DNA from: Glandiceps talaboti
Lineage: Eukaryota > Hemichordata > Enteropneusta > Spengelidae
Assembly: GCF_964340395.1 (NCBI RefSeq)
Contig: NC_135563.1
Location: forward strand, 9,241,075 to 9,305,074
Direction of reading: 5' to 3'
DNA length: 64,000 bases
Position numbers and translations under genes: made by a program. How positions within the stretch are numbered: position 1 is the stretch's first letter; each line of letters starts with the position of its first letter. The notes under the pieces were generated by a model. It had not been told where the DNA came from. It made no database searches and saw nothing but the letters and a program-made list of their open reading frames with translations. Shown here one piece after another: positions 52,201-60,870 of the stretch.

Positions 52201-53293
52201 AAAGCGGGTGGAACCCATGAATTAAGATGGCCATACCCTAACTGTACGTCATCCGCAGCCTCAATGGATTCCTTTAGAATTGACACCAAGTCTGTGGTGC
52301 AGTCTTCGCTACTTTCCTCGTAAGATTCATCCTGAAAAAACACAATTAGAAATTTATCTTCAGTATTTTTGCTAAGAGCAGTTAAAGTATGTAAAATCTT
52401 CTCAAGTTTACCAAGGTATCAGTACCCAATCAAGACCGTGATAGTGGTGTATGGGGAAATTATTCCGGTATTAAGCAGATTTCCTCCCTCTGTTACCTTG
52501 TTCCAAAACCTTATAGCAAACACACTGACCTTAACTACCAAAATACAAAACTTTGGATGGTCTACATAAAACTCAATCTTCAAAGGTTTCTAAACAACTA
52601 ACATATACTTTACAGTGCATATAATCCAGCCTTTCATTCTATTACTATTAGCAGATGCATCTAAAGATTTATATTTCAAATTCTCCAAAATAGGTCACAG
52701 ATGCAAAATCATTTTCAAATAATACAATGTACATATTATACGAAAGTTTGGCTATATAACAACTTTGTTAATGTTGCATTGTTCAGAGATTTTTTGAAGA
52801 AGAAAATTGCTAAATGGAGCCTTTTTGTAAACTAAGAGTGCATATTGTGAAGTAGCTATGGGCTACATAGAATTCTGATTGTTTTTATAACCATTTTATT
52901 GAACTTAGTTTATACAGTATTTCCAGAACAATCTGTTATTTACTCAGAAAATATTTTTACATCACAATTTGAGGGCACAACTGGTGTGTAGCTTTGGAAC
53001 AACTAATAGCATATATTTGTGCATACATGTACACCATATCTGTCAACAGCAATGGTGGCATATGAATGAGGGAACAACAGCGTCACCAGAATGTACTTAA
53101 CTAATGAGTGTTCATACACGAGTTCAAAAAAACCTTGTTAGGTGTAACATGATTGTGAATTTCAATGTTCACAACATGGTGAAAATTTCTGGCAAAATGA
53201 TCAAATATCAGTTGCCGTGAGGGGGAGATATCCTTAGTTAAAACATGGTTGTGTGTGTCTGGGTGTGTGTGGGTGTGTATGTTTGTGTGTGTG

Positions 53294-53352
<59 letters not shown>

Positions 53353-56300
53353 ACGCACATAGCCTACAACGTGTCTACAGTTGGTTCATACACGTCATTA
53401 CAAATGTGAAACACAAACTATTGTGCATGTGTTATCAACTCTCTAGAGAAGTGGATTTGAAGGACATTTCCAAAATTTGGCTAAAATTTCTGTTCAGTTG
53501 CAATTTGATTTTTTTTACCGCCTTTTTGTCTCTGGTAAATTAGTACCAATAAATTTCAACACCTGTACTGACTCTGTACACGCTTGGTAAGAGATCTAAA
53601 ATCTGACAAGGGCAATGATGTATTAGCTTTTTTTATCATTTCGAAATGAAAATAATTCCACCTTATGCAAATATTGACAAATATTGTTACTGAGAGAATG
53701 AAGGATTTATTTGTTTATGTATCATTTCAGACATAGTGATACATGTGAATCCATTTATCTGTTACGTTGAAGAGGTATGCTGATCTAAGTCCCTCCCCCA
53801 GTGACCCAAAAGCTTGATCATTCGGTCAACCACGTTTTGTACCTTTTTAGACATTGATGCATGTGATCTATTTGTCTGTAGGTTTGACAAGGTACAGTAC
53901 TGTACGCTGATCTAAGTCTCTCCCCAGTCATCAAGAATCTTAAATCAATTGGTCAACCACATTTTGTACCTTTCTGGTCAGACTGAAGCATGCAAATCCA
54001 TTTCTCATGTCACGTTGACAAGGTATATATGCTAATTTCAAGTCCCTCCCCAATGACCCAGATTCATAATCGGTAGATCAACTCATACAGTTCTATCTCT
54101 ATCTATGTAACCTGAAGTGGAAATCAGCCACCTGATGTAAACATCAGTTTTCCCAATCACTTAAATCAACAAAGTTTCTGATAGCTTCAAAACACATCTT
54201 ACTAATAATATTTGCATTTTATGTATATTCTCCTTTCCTTGCCCTGTTTAATTCAATTTATCAACTTTGGTGCAAGCATCAACTCAGAATGAATTTACTA
54301 AATTTAAATATTTGTTTTAACAATTAGGATTTGTACAACATATGGCAGAGAAGGCAACATGCTATTCAATCTGAGTTTTTCACAATTGGGTTTAAAAACC
54401 CTAGTACTGCGTTGGTGGGGTGGGGGAATTCGTACATGTTGCATGATTTAACCTTGTACCATATTTTATATTTTCAGTGGGAACCCAGCAACAGAAGTAG
54501 GAAAATCTGGTAAACCTTACGTAAATTTCAATAGCTTGTACCATAACTATGGTAGGGAACCCTAGTAACAGAGGTGGGAAATCTGGTCACTATTACAGAG
54601 ATTTCCATCAATCCCTGTACTATAACAGTAGTGGGAACCCAATAACAAGCAGGGAACAACATGATAAAACTTGCACAGACTTCCATATCCTTTTCCGTGA
54701 TTTTTGTGACGAACCCAGGTAGCTACATGTACAGTACCTGGGGAACACGGATAGATTTTACCTATTTACATTCACATCAAAACACTGATTCTGCTATCTT
54801 TAACTTCATAATCATATCTACATGTAAATAAAATATGCTTAAGCATACATGTATACAAAAACAGAACAACAGGAACTGACTGGTATCAGTGATGATAGCG
54901 TACTTCACATTGGAAATTTCCAATATCAGGGGTAGGACAGAGAGCTAGAGGGGAGCCAAATATTGCAACAATAAAATCACATACTGAAACTGGGAATCGT
55001 TTCCTAAAAAACACAAGTCACACACCAGTTTTCTCAGATTCACCATGTGGGGCGCAATTGAAAGGACGTCCTTTGCTAGCGAGTGTTAGTTTTCTTTTGA
55101 AAATTGCATTCAGTTTTAGATTTGATGTCTAAACATGGTTTGTGACTTGCAGGTTTTGAGGGTATAATTTCTGGTCTTAGTATATGATGTCATTGTTTCA
55201 AAATTTGACTCCATTTCTATCCCACCCCAATATAATACATGATAAAACTTGCATGTTATCCATCATTAAATTCAACACACCAGTTACATAGTGAAATAAT
55301 TTCTGTGTATTATCATATTTGCAATTCAATTCTACACTTCAATATTAAAATTCAATTCAATTTTTTTCAAATTGTTAATAATAGCCAGACTTTTTTTGTT
55401 CTAAGGGAGAGAAATAGGAAGTTACTTGTATGTTATGTAATGGATTGTCACTGTGTTGAATCATGGTTTGTTATAACATGAGTCAAGTCAGGCCAGGACA
55501 TGATTTTAACGCTATGCTTGGTTGGTTGCCAGATTTAACAAAGTCAATTGTTTCAAATACAATTTTTTTTACTTTTTGCCATTGGTCTACTGGACTACCA
55601 TGGCAGCTTATAACTTTGGTAGTCTGCAATGTTTAGTTGTCAATGTGCTCTGGACTAGATACAATATTCTGTCAGTAGTCTGTGTCCTGGACAACTGCTA
55701 ATTTGGTAGTCTAGACACAATGTTTAGTAGTCTATGTACCCTGGACTACTGTGGACTACTGCTAATTTGGTAGTCTAGATACAATCTTTAGTAGTCTATG
55801 TGTCCTAGACTACTGCGGACTACTGCTAATTTGGTAGTCTAGATACAGGTTACAATGTTTAGTAGTCTATGTGTCCTGGACTACTGCTAATTTGGTAGTC
55901 TAGACACAATGTTTAGTAGTCTATGTACCCTGGACTACTGTGGACTACTGCTAATTTGGTAGTCTAGATACAATCTTTAGTAGTCTATGTGTCCTAGACT
56001 ACTGCGGACTACTGCTAATTTGGTAGTCTAGATACAGGTTACAATCTTTAGTAGTCTATGTGTCCTGGACTACAGCTAATTTGGTAGTCTAGATGCACAT
56101 TTAGCCGTCTCCGTACCCTATACTACTGCTAATTTGGGTGGTCTTATATTTAGCCGTCTCTGTACCCATGACTACTGCTAATTTGGGTGGTCTTATATTT
56201 AGCCGTCTACGTACCCATGACTACTGCTAATTTCAAGCCTACGGCAGAATCATGTTATAATACCACACTACTTATGGGCATATGATGAGTATAAGCAGTG

Positions 56301-59300
56301 ACATATTTATATATCTCCTACTGCGATACATTCATTACCATGGCAATTGCAACCATGGTAACCTCCACCTAATAGCTCGAAGGATGATTGATCACACAAC
56401 TTAGTAGTTGATAATAGGCAATATAATTTATAAACATGCACCACTAATCTGTTAATATCACATATTCTTGTTTAAGTTCCCTCTACATCACCTGATCCAA
56501 AATTTTGTAATGGTATTATATTATGGGGGGGGGGGGTACCAATTCCCTCCTACACATTATTACTGTTACAGTAGTATTATATACGGTGCAACATTTTAGA
56601 AACCTTTAAAGGTAAAAGGTATATTACAACACTATAGGTAAGAAAACTGGAGAACAGGAATCATTAGGCCAAACAAAAAATTGTTTGGTTCCGGTTACGC
56701 TCACTTTTAGAATAGGTGGGTGGGTAGATTTTTTATTTTACTTTTTTTCATGTGCGAGTGTCTAGTTCAGGAAGTTCTGTTTTCCATTGTTTTCCATATG
56801 GTCTGTGTTATTGGTTTCTTCTCATCAGATGTACAGCCATTACAGATTGAAAGAACAGTTTTTTTAAATTGATGTCAGTTTCCGCACCTCAGTACCACAC
56901 AAATGTCCTCAAGGCTGATGCCAGCACCATACTACTAGGACACTTCTACTGGCATGGTACTGTTTTAGGTTCGGTCTGAGAACGATGGCGTCCTGAACAT
57001 AATTAAATACCACTACTTCCACGACACTTTTTATTTTCTTGATTACATAAAAAAAGTTTAGGGTCGGCAGTGAAAATCTAGATGGGGTCGGGTAACGGCA
57101 CCAAACAACTGTTAGGAAGTACAGTATAGGTGGGAGTTTTATTTTATTTTATCACTATAATTCAGATGTTTATTTTTAAGAAATACTTCCACAGAATATA
57201 GTGTTATCCTCGTAAATACTGTTTTATCACTTGTTATTGTTTGGTGTAATATACCAAGTAAACATCAAATTGTAACTTTTGCCTGATATATGTTTGTGTC
57301 ATTCATATATATATTTCCATGTGGGTCATACATTTCTTTTTCAAATTACTACCTGATTTGTATACAGTATTTATGTATCTAGGCTACACTTTACAGCCAA
57401 TGTTGTACACAGTTCAATGACCTCAACTCAATAACACAAACCATAACCAGTATCTATGTATAAGGTAACTTAAAATGAATTTCTATGTCAACATGTTTTC
57501 ATTGTTTTGGCCTAATAAAAAAAAGTGTGTGGTTCCGATTACGCTCAATTTTAGAATAGGTGGGGTAGGTAGATTTTTTATTTTATTTTATTACATATTT
57601 TTTTCAGTGTGAGTGTCTAGTTGTTTTCCATTGTTTTCCAAATGGTCTCTGTGTTGATTATTTCTTCCTATCAGATGTACAGCCATTACAGATTGAAAGA
57701 ACAGTTTTAGAGTGTCTTTTTAGGTTGACGTCAGTTTCCACATCCACTATTTCTCATGAGACTTCACAATTTTTGAGATTTTATTATTGTTTTCTCAAAT
57801 ACGTAAACAAAAGTTTAGGGGCGGCAGTGAAAAGCTAGTTGGGGTCGGTAAGCGGAACCAAACAATTTATTTTTTTAGGCCTTACAACATTTCCAATGTG
57901 ATCAGACTTTTTCCAGACTGGTACAAATTTACATGATGAATGAAGTCTGCCTCTTTATGTTGCAGTTCTTTTCATTTACTTTTTTTTATCTTATTTTTTT
58001 TTTTTTTTAGGAATTTGTATTACCTCACTCTCTTCATATAACTCCTTCCCTTCAGTATCTACATGGCTTGACATCATGCCATTTTGTTCAAAACAGAGTT
58101 TGACCATATCTCTGAATGTTCTTGGATTCTCCATTTGTGAGGGTTCTTGAGGGTTCTTGTCCTCTTCCATCATTCCTGAACCCTGTAAGTAGCAGAGTTT
58201 AAAATTACAATATGTTTAAAGGACAACACACACACACTAGAGGAATGTAGAAAGAAAACATTTCAAGGTTAAATCGACAAATGATGGAAATACACGGTTT
58301 GCATGGAAGGGAGAGGGAGGGGGTATTCTGGACTGTCAAGCAGTGGGTGGAAGGGGGGCGGGGGTGTTTGCATTTTTTGAAATTAAACAAGGATATTTTT
58401 CGTAGTTATTTCTATGAATTGTCCTCATCTGCATGCCGAGATACCGCAGCAACTTTTGCCCAACGGTAGTAACACATCAACAAAATTAGTATGCATCTCA
58501 AAACCTAAAACTAGATCAATGACGAAAGACTTGCACAGCACAATGGGAGTCTTATCAATGGAAACCAGTAACAATAATGTCAACAACATACATCACACCA
58601 TTGTTTGCACCTCTCCCCTCCACTGTCTATGTTTGCACCTGGCAGACATGCATGCTGGGTTCTATTTATACTGTACACCAAGCCTCCTCTATCACAGATA
58701 ACAGGAGAGAAACATGGCCTACATGTCATGATTTTAGTACACAGGCACTGGAGATTGAGAGAATCATTTATCTACTCTGGGGCACGTGGTAATAAAATGC
58801 AAAACAAACCGCTACACAAAGCTATATGTTAATGAATCCAGCACCAGGGTTTTGATCTTCAACACAATGCGCAAGACAAGACATAGTCTCTCGATCTCTA
58901 ACAGTGGGCGTAGTTGCGAGTCATAGATTGGGCTCGGGCGCAGGTTAATCAATACTTCTCTAGTCGAGTAGTTACCAAGTCAAAGAACTAATATATCATA
59001 ACGTTCACCTTTTGGACAAACTTTAAAATACAACTTATCGAAAATCAGTCACCATAACCCAATTACTAATATACTACAATATCATGCTAATCTGGACATA
59101 AAAGATGCATAAAAGTACGGTCAGGTAGGTCAAAATAACGTGTGGGAATTAATAAACACTGTTTTCAAGGCCACCACAGCATGGCACGTGGCGGAAGCTA
59201 CTTTTGAAGTTTTGTTTGTGGAAAATGGCCATGTTACCAGCCAAAAAGTCCCGCTTTAAACATCTTGCCACGTGTCTCACAGCCAAGTGTGAAACACCTA

Positions 59301-60030
59301 CAGTTACAAGTCAAGTGCAGTGCTAATGCGTATGCTTTGTTGGCATTCTTGTACTTGGTAATGAATGCATTCCGAGTACACGTGTATCCACGCCACGGTA
59401 GTCTTGCCATTTGCTGCAAATTGAAACTATGAAATTAATTCGAGTCCATCTTTACAACTGAAACCTAAACGTTCACGAAAAGTAGTTAAATTGCCAGAAA
59501 ATGTTATGCTGGGCTAAAACACTTCACACTAATTTCTAACAGCTAACGCCACTCTGGACTCAGTCGAGAGAACTAGGTTTGGAAATTTATGGCACGTTGA
59601 ATCTTGGAGTAATTATACTGTATAAAGCTGTATACTGTAATTACTCCAAGGTTGAATGTTCTGACTAGACCGGAAGTTAATAATACTTCGTATAGAATGC
59701 ACATGTTTCTTGTTACAATGACCTGTATATAATATAAAGAAACACACATTTACAAAATGTGAAGACCAAAGCACACAGCAGACTTTAGAAACATGGTCGT
59801 CAATATGTTGTGGCATGGCATGTGCTCCAATCCATTTAATGTCACAACAATTAGAAACAGCCTGTGTTTGTGGCGATACTATCCCGTAAATCCTACCTTT
59901 TTCATGAATACAGAGACACAGGCCGTCGCTAAAAACTTTCTAGAATCCAATTGCTTACCTCAGACACTGAAACACCGCGATTTAACGCAAAATGCTGGCT
60001 ATTTTCGGCAGACAACGTGTCTGTCGACAT
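31130..60030 (-). CDS. PGC-1/Spargel family transcriptional coactivator, 14 coding exons, 1,082 aa
   Basis: Exons in gene order: 60030-59959, 58182-58024, 52331-52161, 43685-43401, 42068-41867, 39075-38509, 38140-38047, 37099-37002, 36139-34948, 34477-34429, 33698-33577, 33112-33054, 31985-31899, 31221-31130. All junctions are GT-AG with matching phase, 3,249 nt in total. Order of parts: short N-terminus; DLVSILKESIEA; FQDLL nuclear-receptor-type box (about 155); acidic region with a SUMO-interaction-like IEIVISDSEEED; LLEQFE; basic KKIMPVKRK...PAKKAR nuclear signal; DHDYCQ HCF-1-binding motif (about 648); RS domain (about 794-946); RRM (about 967-1050); C-terminal LDFDSLLKQAQ. The family docks on transcription factors and drives mitochondrial and metabolic genes. 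The N-terminal half is too divergent to exclude a missed phase-0 exon in the large introns. Confidence 0.93.
31899..31985 (-). CDS. PPARGC1 coding exon 13, end of RRM
   Basis: It encodes RGNSLSNEPHYDLCFGGR then RHFCKTNYADL, equivalent to the family's FELYFCGRKQFFKSNYADLD. The donor borders a G run on the + strand. Confidence 0.95.
   Translation of the reverse strand, partial: GATHCLMNHIMICVLAEEDTSVRPIMQI
32038..32352. mobile_element. foldback element in PPARGC1 intron 12
   Basis: Left ACTAACATCATCTC and GGGAAAGTCCTTACTCTCAC face right AATAAGGACTTTCCTTATAT and GGAGATGATGGTAGT. It is about 315 bp, has no frame, and shows no clear duplication. Confidence 0.65.
33054..33112 (-). CDS. PPARGC1 coding exon 12, RRM RNP1
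   Basis: It encodes DNYAFITFKYKCDAIACID. DNYAFITF is the RNP1 strand, and YKCDAIA matches the family's YTCDAFA. Confidence 0.95.
33577..33698 (-). CDS. PPARGC1 coding exon 11, RRM first half
   Basis: It encodes EDRRVVYVGRIEEG followed by TRAYLRERFSRFGEIDKVSV. VVYVGRI is the RNP2 strand. The match to the PGC-1 RRM (RRVIYVGKI, FGEIEE) is close. Confidence 0.96.
34429..34477 (-). CDS. PPARGC1 coding exon 10, RS-RRM linker
   Basis: A 49-nt exon encoding RRRLGEVKVDKDQKEQW across its borders, phase 2 in and 0 out. It corresponds to the charged linker before the RRM in PGC-1 proteins. Confidence 0.8.
34948..36139 (-). CDS. PPARGC1 coding exon 9: NLS, HCF-1 motif and RS domain
   Basis: It encodes 397 residues. 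PTPPSTPTIAQ matches the family's TPPTTP segment. Basic KKIMPVKRK and PAKKARS suggest a nuclear signal. VIDHDYCQTF contains DHDY, the (D/E)HxY motif by which PGC-1 proteins bind HCF-1. The last 150 residues are an RS domain with RSRSRSRSYSP-type repeats and SRRHRR/HRRRHYSS blocks. Codon-level repetition makes long false frames on the opposite strand. Confidence 0.95.
37002..37099 (-). CDS. PPARGC1 coding exon 8
   Basis: It encodes NAVNKGLEDIVINHHDEK and then ALHHFPKLPLLKSH. It is recognised mainly by matching phases (2 in, 1 out) on both sides and clean splice sites. Confidence 0.8.
38047..38140 (-). CDS. PPARGC1 coding exon 7 (LLEQFE)
   Basis: It encodes IEATDVDSLLEQFEVTAG followed by HLNLPPTPADSPE. 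The acidic LLEQFE segment followed by a proline-rich TPxxSP site is typical of this part of the family. Confidence 0.85.
38509..39075 (-). CDS. PPARGC1 coding exon 6, acidic, with SIM-like motif
   Basis: It encodes 189 residues. IGTGHLYSGPAQ comes first, then IEIVISDSEEEDES, which has the form of a phospho-regulated SUMO-interacting motif (hydrophobic core then Ser/acidic). Tandem ESVVAKQQDD and ENVVAKQQED repeats follow, then a long Asp/Glu-rich tail. Confidence 0.88.
39183..39298. repeat. 29-bp tandem repeat, four units
   Basis: GGTTAATGCTAGCAATCGCC plus ACATTGCAG repeats four times with almost no variation, in the intron next to PPARGC1 exon 6. Confidence 0.97.
39541..39850 (+). mobile_element. 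tRNA-derived SINE
   Basis: The head looks like a tRNA promoter: TAATGGTTGAGTGATCAGA (box A region) and GCTGGTTCAAGTCTCAGCAC (box B, GGTTCAAGTCT). It is followed by AATTGGGGACCTGGCAGGAT in the middle and GTGCCTTGAGCAGAGC near the end, a layout shared by metazoan SINEs with conserved central and tail parts. It is about 310 bp, on the + strand in PPARGC1 intron 5. Confidence 0.75.
39851..41866. other. PPARGC1 intron 5, remainder
   Basis: AT-rich, with two short C runs (40382, 40687) and an ACCAACCAACC repeat. No gene was seen. Confidence 0.45.
41867..42068 (-). CDS. PPARGC1 coding exon 5
   Basis: It encodes 67 residues plus one base. SLRNLVNRIPRIFGHLNMST continues into VLPSPQQVIAMHKEQEAKK. The FGHLN word recurs in exons 3 and 7. 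Confidence 0.85.
42689..42960. repeat. direct duplication, period 180 bp
   Basis: GTTGTAACTGGTGCTACTTT continuing to TTGTTATAGTATTA occurs at 42689 and 42869. The intervening sequence is also partly shared. Confidence 0.85.
42890..43290. repeat. dispersed repeat of about 400 bp, copy 1
   Basis: It matches 50215-50590 in inverted orientation over several blocks: AAGTTGAACAAAAAATATGG, ACTCTGGTCATTCTACGTCA, TTCGAAAAATGAGTCAAAA and CCCCTTAGGTCACTCGTATT. The right 120 bp can fold back on itself. Confidence 0.85.
43401..43685 (-). CDS. PPARGC1 coding exon 4 with FxxLL box
   Basis: It encodes 95 residues. PNDPFFQDLLRLHDS holds FQDLL, an FxxLL form of the nuclear-receptor box. A Lys/Asp/Ser-rich tail follows. 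The acceptor follows a long pyrimidine tract ending GCGCAG; the donor is AAG|GTATGT. Confidence 0.85.
43686..45158. other. PPARGC1 intron 3, repeat-poor part
   Basis: No supported gene. A + strand frame at 44370-44685 reads open in two registers but has no known domain or splice context. Confidence 0.4.
45159..45625. mobile_element. MULE-like MITE, copy 1 (467 bp)
   Basis: Inverted arms of about 95 bp (CAATCTGATTAAAT ... CTGTTACGTTTACTGTC and CAGTAAACATAACCGCC ... TTTTAATCATATTG). Flanks are TCTCTCAAAT (45149-45158) and TCTCTCAAGT (45626-45635), nine of ten matching. Long arms and 9-10-bp duplications fit Mutator-like elements. Confidence 0.85.
45626..47682. other. PPARGC1 intron 3 between the MULE-like copies
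   Basis: Mostly featureless. A + strand frame at about 47126-47280 follows TTTCAG and reads RDDTKVYQLKDADLEG onward to a stop. It is short and unrecognised, so it is not called. Confidence 0.4.
47683..48149. mobile_element. MULE-like MITE, copy 2 (467 bp)
   Basis: It is the same family and exactly the same length as copy 1. Ends are CAATCTGATTTAAGATCCGA and CATCGGATTTTAATCAGATTG. Flanks share GGCTTTC on both sides with decayed edges. It lies in PPARGC1 intron 3. Confidence 0.85.
48150..50214. other. PPARGC1 intron 3, remainder
   Basis: No gene seen. A short C run lies at 48327-48348 and T/A-rich runs near 49000. Confidence 0.4.
50215..50590. repeat. dispersed repeat of about 400 bp, copy 2 (inverted)
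   Basis: It is the reverse complement of much of 42890-43290. Its first 110 bp form a foldback: TTCAGCCAAGGAAAATACGA against AGTATTTTCCAGCTGAATGA. Confidence 0.85.
52161..52331 (-). CDS. PPARGC1 coding exon 3
   Basis: It encodes 57 residues, with DCTTDLVSILKESIEAADD then GYGHLNSWVPPALY. The first part resembles the leucine-bearing segment of the PGC-1 activation domain in spacing only. The acceptor TTTTTTCAG is strong. Confidence 0.8.
53240..53355. repeat. (TG)n microsatellite
   Basis: Nearly pure TG from about 53277 to 53349, with imperfect repeats before it. It lies in PPARGC1 intron 2. Confidence 0.95.
53720..54090. repeat. three degenerate units of about 128 bp
   Basis: TGCTGATCTAAGTCCCTCCC, then GGTCAACCAC and TTTTGTACCTTT, recur near 53780, 53910 and 54035 with many changes. 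Confidence 0.7.
54400..54700. repeat. three degenerate units of about 85-95 bp
   Basis: GTGGGAACCCAGCAACAGAA and similar boxes, followed by GGGAAATCTGGT and a TTTCCAT box, recur three times. Confidence 0.65.
54701..55590. other. PPARGC1 intron 2, unassigned
   Basis: No gene or ordered repeat was recognised. Confidence 0.4.
55600..56240. repeat. satellite with a 189-bp higher-order unit
   Basis: The basic monomer is about 56-68 bp: CTACTGCTAATTTGGTAGTC, then TAGATACAATCTTTAGTAG and TCTATGTGTCCTGG. Three monomer variants form a larger unit that repeats with a period of 189 bp (for example GACACAATGTTTAG at 55714 and 55903). The 3' end decays to GGTGGTCTTATATTTAGCC units. Confidence 0.9.
56667..57110. 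mobile_element. GGTTCCG-type MITE, with an internal insertion
   Basis: It begins TTA|GGCCAAACAAAA and TTGTTTGGTTCCGGTTACGC, and ends GGGTCGGGTAACGGCACCAA. It is about 70 bp longer than the sister copy because of unrelated sequence at about 56898-57010. The right GGCC is lost. Confidence 0.85.
57509..57881. mobile_element. GGTTCCG-type MITE, 373 bp
   Basis: Ends are GGCCTAATAAAAA with GTGTGGTTCCGATTACGC, and GCGGAACCAAACAATTT with TTTTTTTAGGCC. TTA follows on the right and TTT precedes on the left. Internal TCAGATGTACAGCCATTACA and AGATTGAAAGAACAG are shared with the 56667 copy. Confidence 0.88.
58024..58182 (-). CDS. PPARGC1 coding exon 2
   Basis: It encodes 53 residues beginning GSGMMEEDKNPQEP, with RDMVKLCFEQNGMM, ending KELYEESE. 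Acceptor TTACAG and donor GAG|GTAATA are both phase 0. It is acidic and has no named domain. The ATG pair at codons 4-5 could serve as an alternative start. Confidence 0.75.
58183..59602. other. PPARGC1 intron 1, most of it
   Basis: No exon recognised. A + strand ATGGCCATG at about 59225 opens a short frame without a clear donor and is not called. Confidence 0.4.
59603..59650. repeat. 48-bp palindromic insertion with 7-bp flanking repeats
   Basis: CTTGGAGTAATTATACTG pairs with CTGTAATTACTCCAAG around a small AT-rich centre. GTTGAAT flanks it on both sides. It looks like a minimal palindromic element inserted in intron 1, and the hairpin is also short enough to be a small-RNA precursor. Confidence 0.6.
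59959..60030 (-). CDS. PPARGC1 coding exon 1
   Basis: It encodes 24 residues, MSTDTLSAENSQHFALNRGV plus VSE. An in-frame TGA lies a short way upstream of the ATG, and the donor GAG|GTAAGC is strong, phase 0. It joins exon 2 in phase, but the join rests on phase and position, not on homology. Confidence 0.65.
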
Positions 60031-60067
60031 CGTGCATGTGCCTCTATGGAAGCCTCGTTCTCACCAA

Positions 60068-60075
60068 TGACGTCA
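60068..60075. promoter_or_regulatory. palindromic CRE just upstream of the PPARGC1 start
   Basis: An exact TGACGTCA centred about 41 bp before the ATG. CREB control through a CRE is established for vertebrate PGC-1alpha promoters. Here the element is seen directly and its use is inferred. It could lie in the core promoter or the 5' UTR. Confidence 0.5.
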
Positions 60076-60480
60076 ACCACACCTACCTCTCAGCGCGTGA
60101 AAACTCCAGTCATAAATAATTCATTAGTTTGCAGGGGGCTTCTCGGGCTTCGTTCAATGGTCCACTGAGCTCAGCTCTTCAATAAACTCAATATGCTCTG
60201 ATGATGCATGTGACGTGGTAGCGCAGTCAACGTTTCCCGGAAATTATTCGTTTTGGAAGCTAGTTGATAATGGCAGCATAATAGTTGCTCATAAAAATGA
60301 AATGTGTACTGTTTGTTATCATAGTGAATAAGATGAATATTTAATTTTGTTCTCCCAATTTTCCAGATTTCTAACATTATTCTCTTATTTTCTCTATATA
60401 TTTCAAATAAAGTTTGAAATATGCCATCATAACCATCGTTTCCTCTAATGCATAGTGCATGTTTGAGTGTTTGTCGGGTG

Positions 60481-60701
60481 CACAGGTGAGTGTAATATTT
60501 CATAGATTGTTGTTTTCCAGGTCTACAGACTATTAAATATACAACCTTTTGATTATATATTCCTCCATGGCTTAGGGGAAGAAACTCGTAGTATAGAGAT
60601 TGATACATTTGTAGCAGCAAGATTCGTACGATATTTTCCTAAGAAAACGGCATTCTAAGCAATAAGAAAATACAATCTATGAAATATTACACGCCCCTGT
60701 G
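60481..60701. mobile_element. hAT-like MITE, short copy (221 bp)
   Basis: Ends CACAGGTGAGTGTAATAT and ATATTACACGCCCCTGTG are inverted. A perfect 8-bp duplication, GTCGGGTG, lies at 60473-60480 and 60702-60709. It shares TAGATTGTTGTTTTCCAGGT and ATTTGTAGCAGCAAGATTCG with the 1.3-kb copy at 11232. Confidence 0.92.
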
Positions 60702-60870
60702 GTCGGGTGTGATGTCCAGTAGATAAGATTAAAAGATAAAGCAAATTTTCATGACAACTAATCCCTGCTAATTATGAGATTAGGGGTGTTTTAATTTAGA
60801 TAAGAGGAGAAGAATGGACAAGAAGTCTTTATTTAGTCTCAGACCACTAACTGAGATTCTCACACTGTAT

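Noticed and set aside
60171-60620. 149-codon - strand open frame upstream of PPARGC1
   Set aside because: It runs into the short hAT-like element, shows no domain, and lies where promoter sequence is expected.
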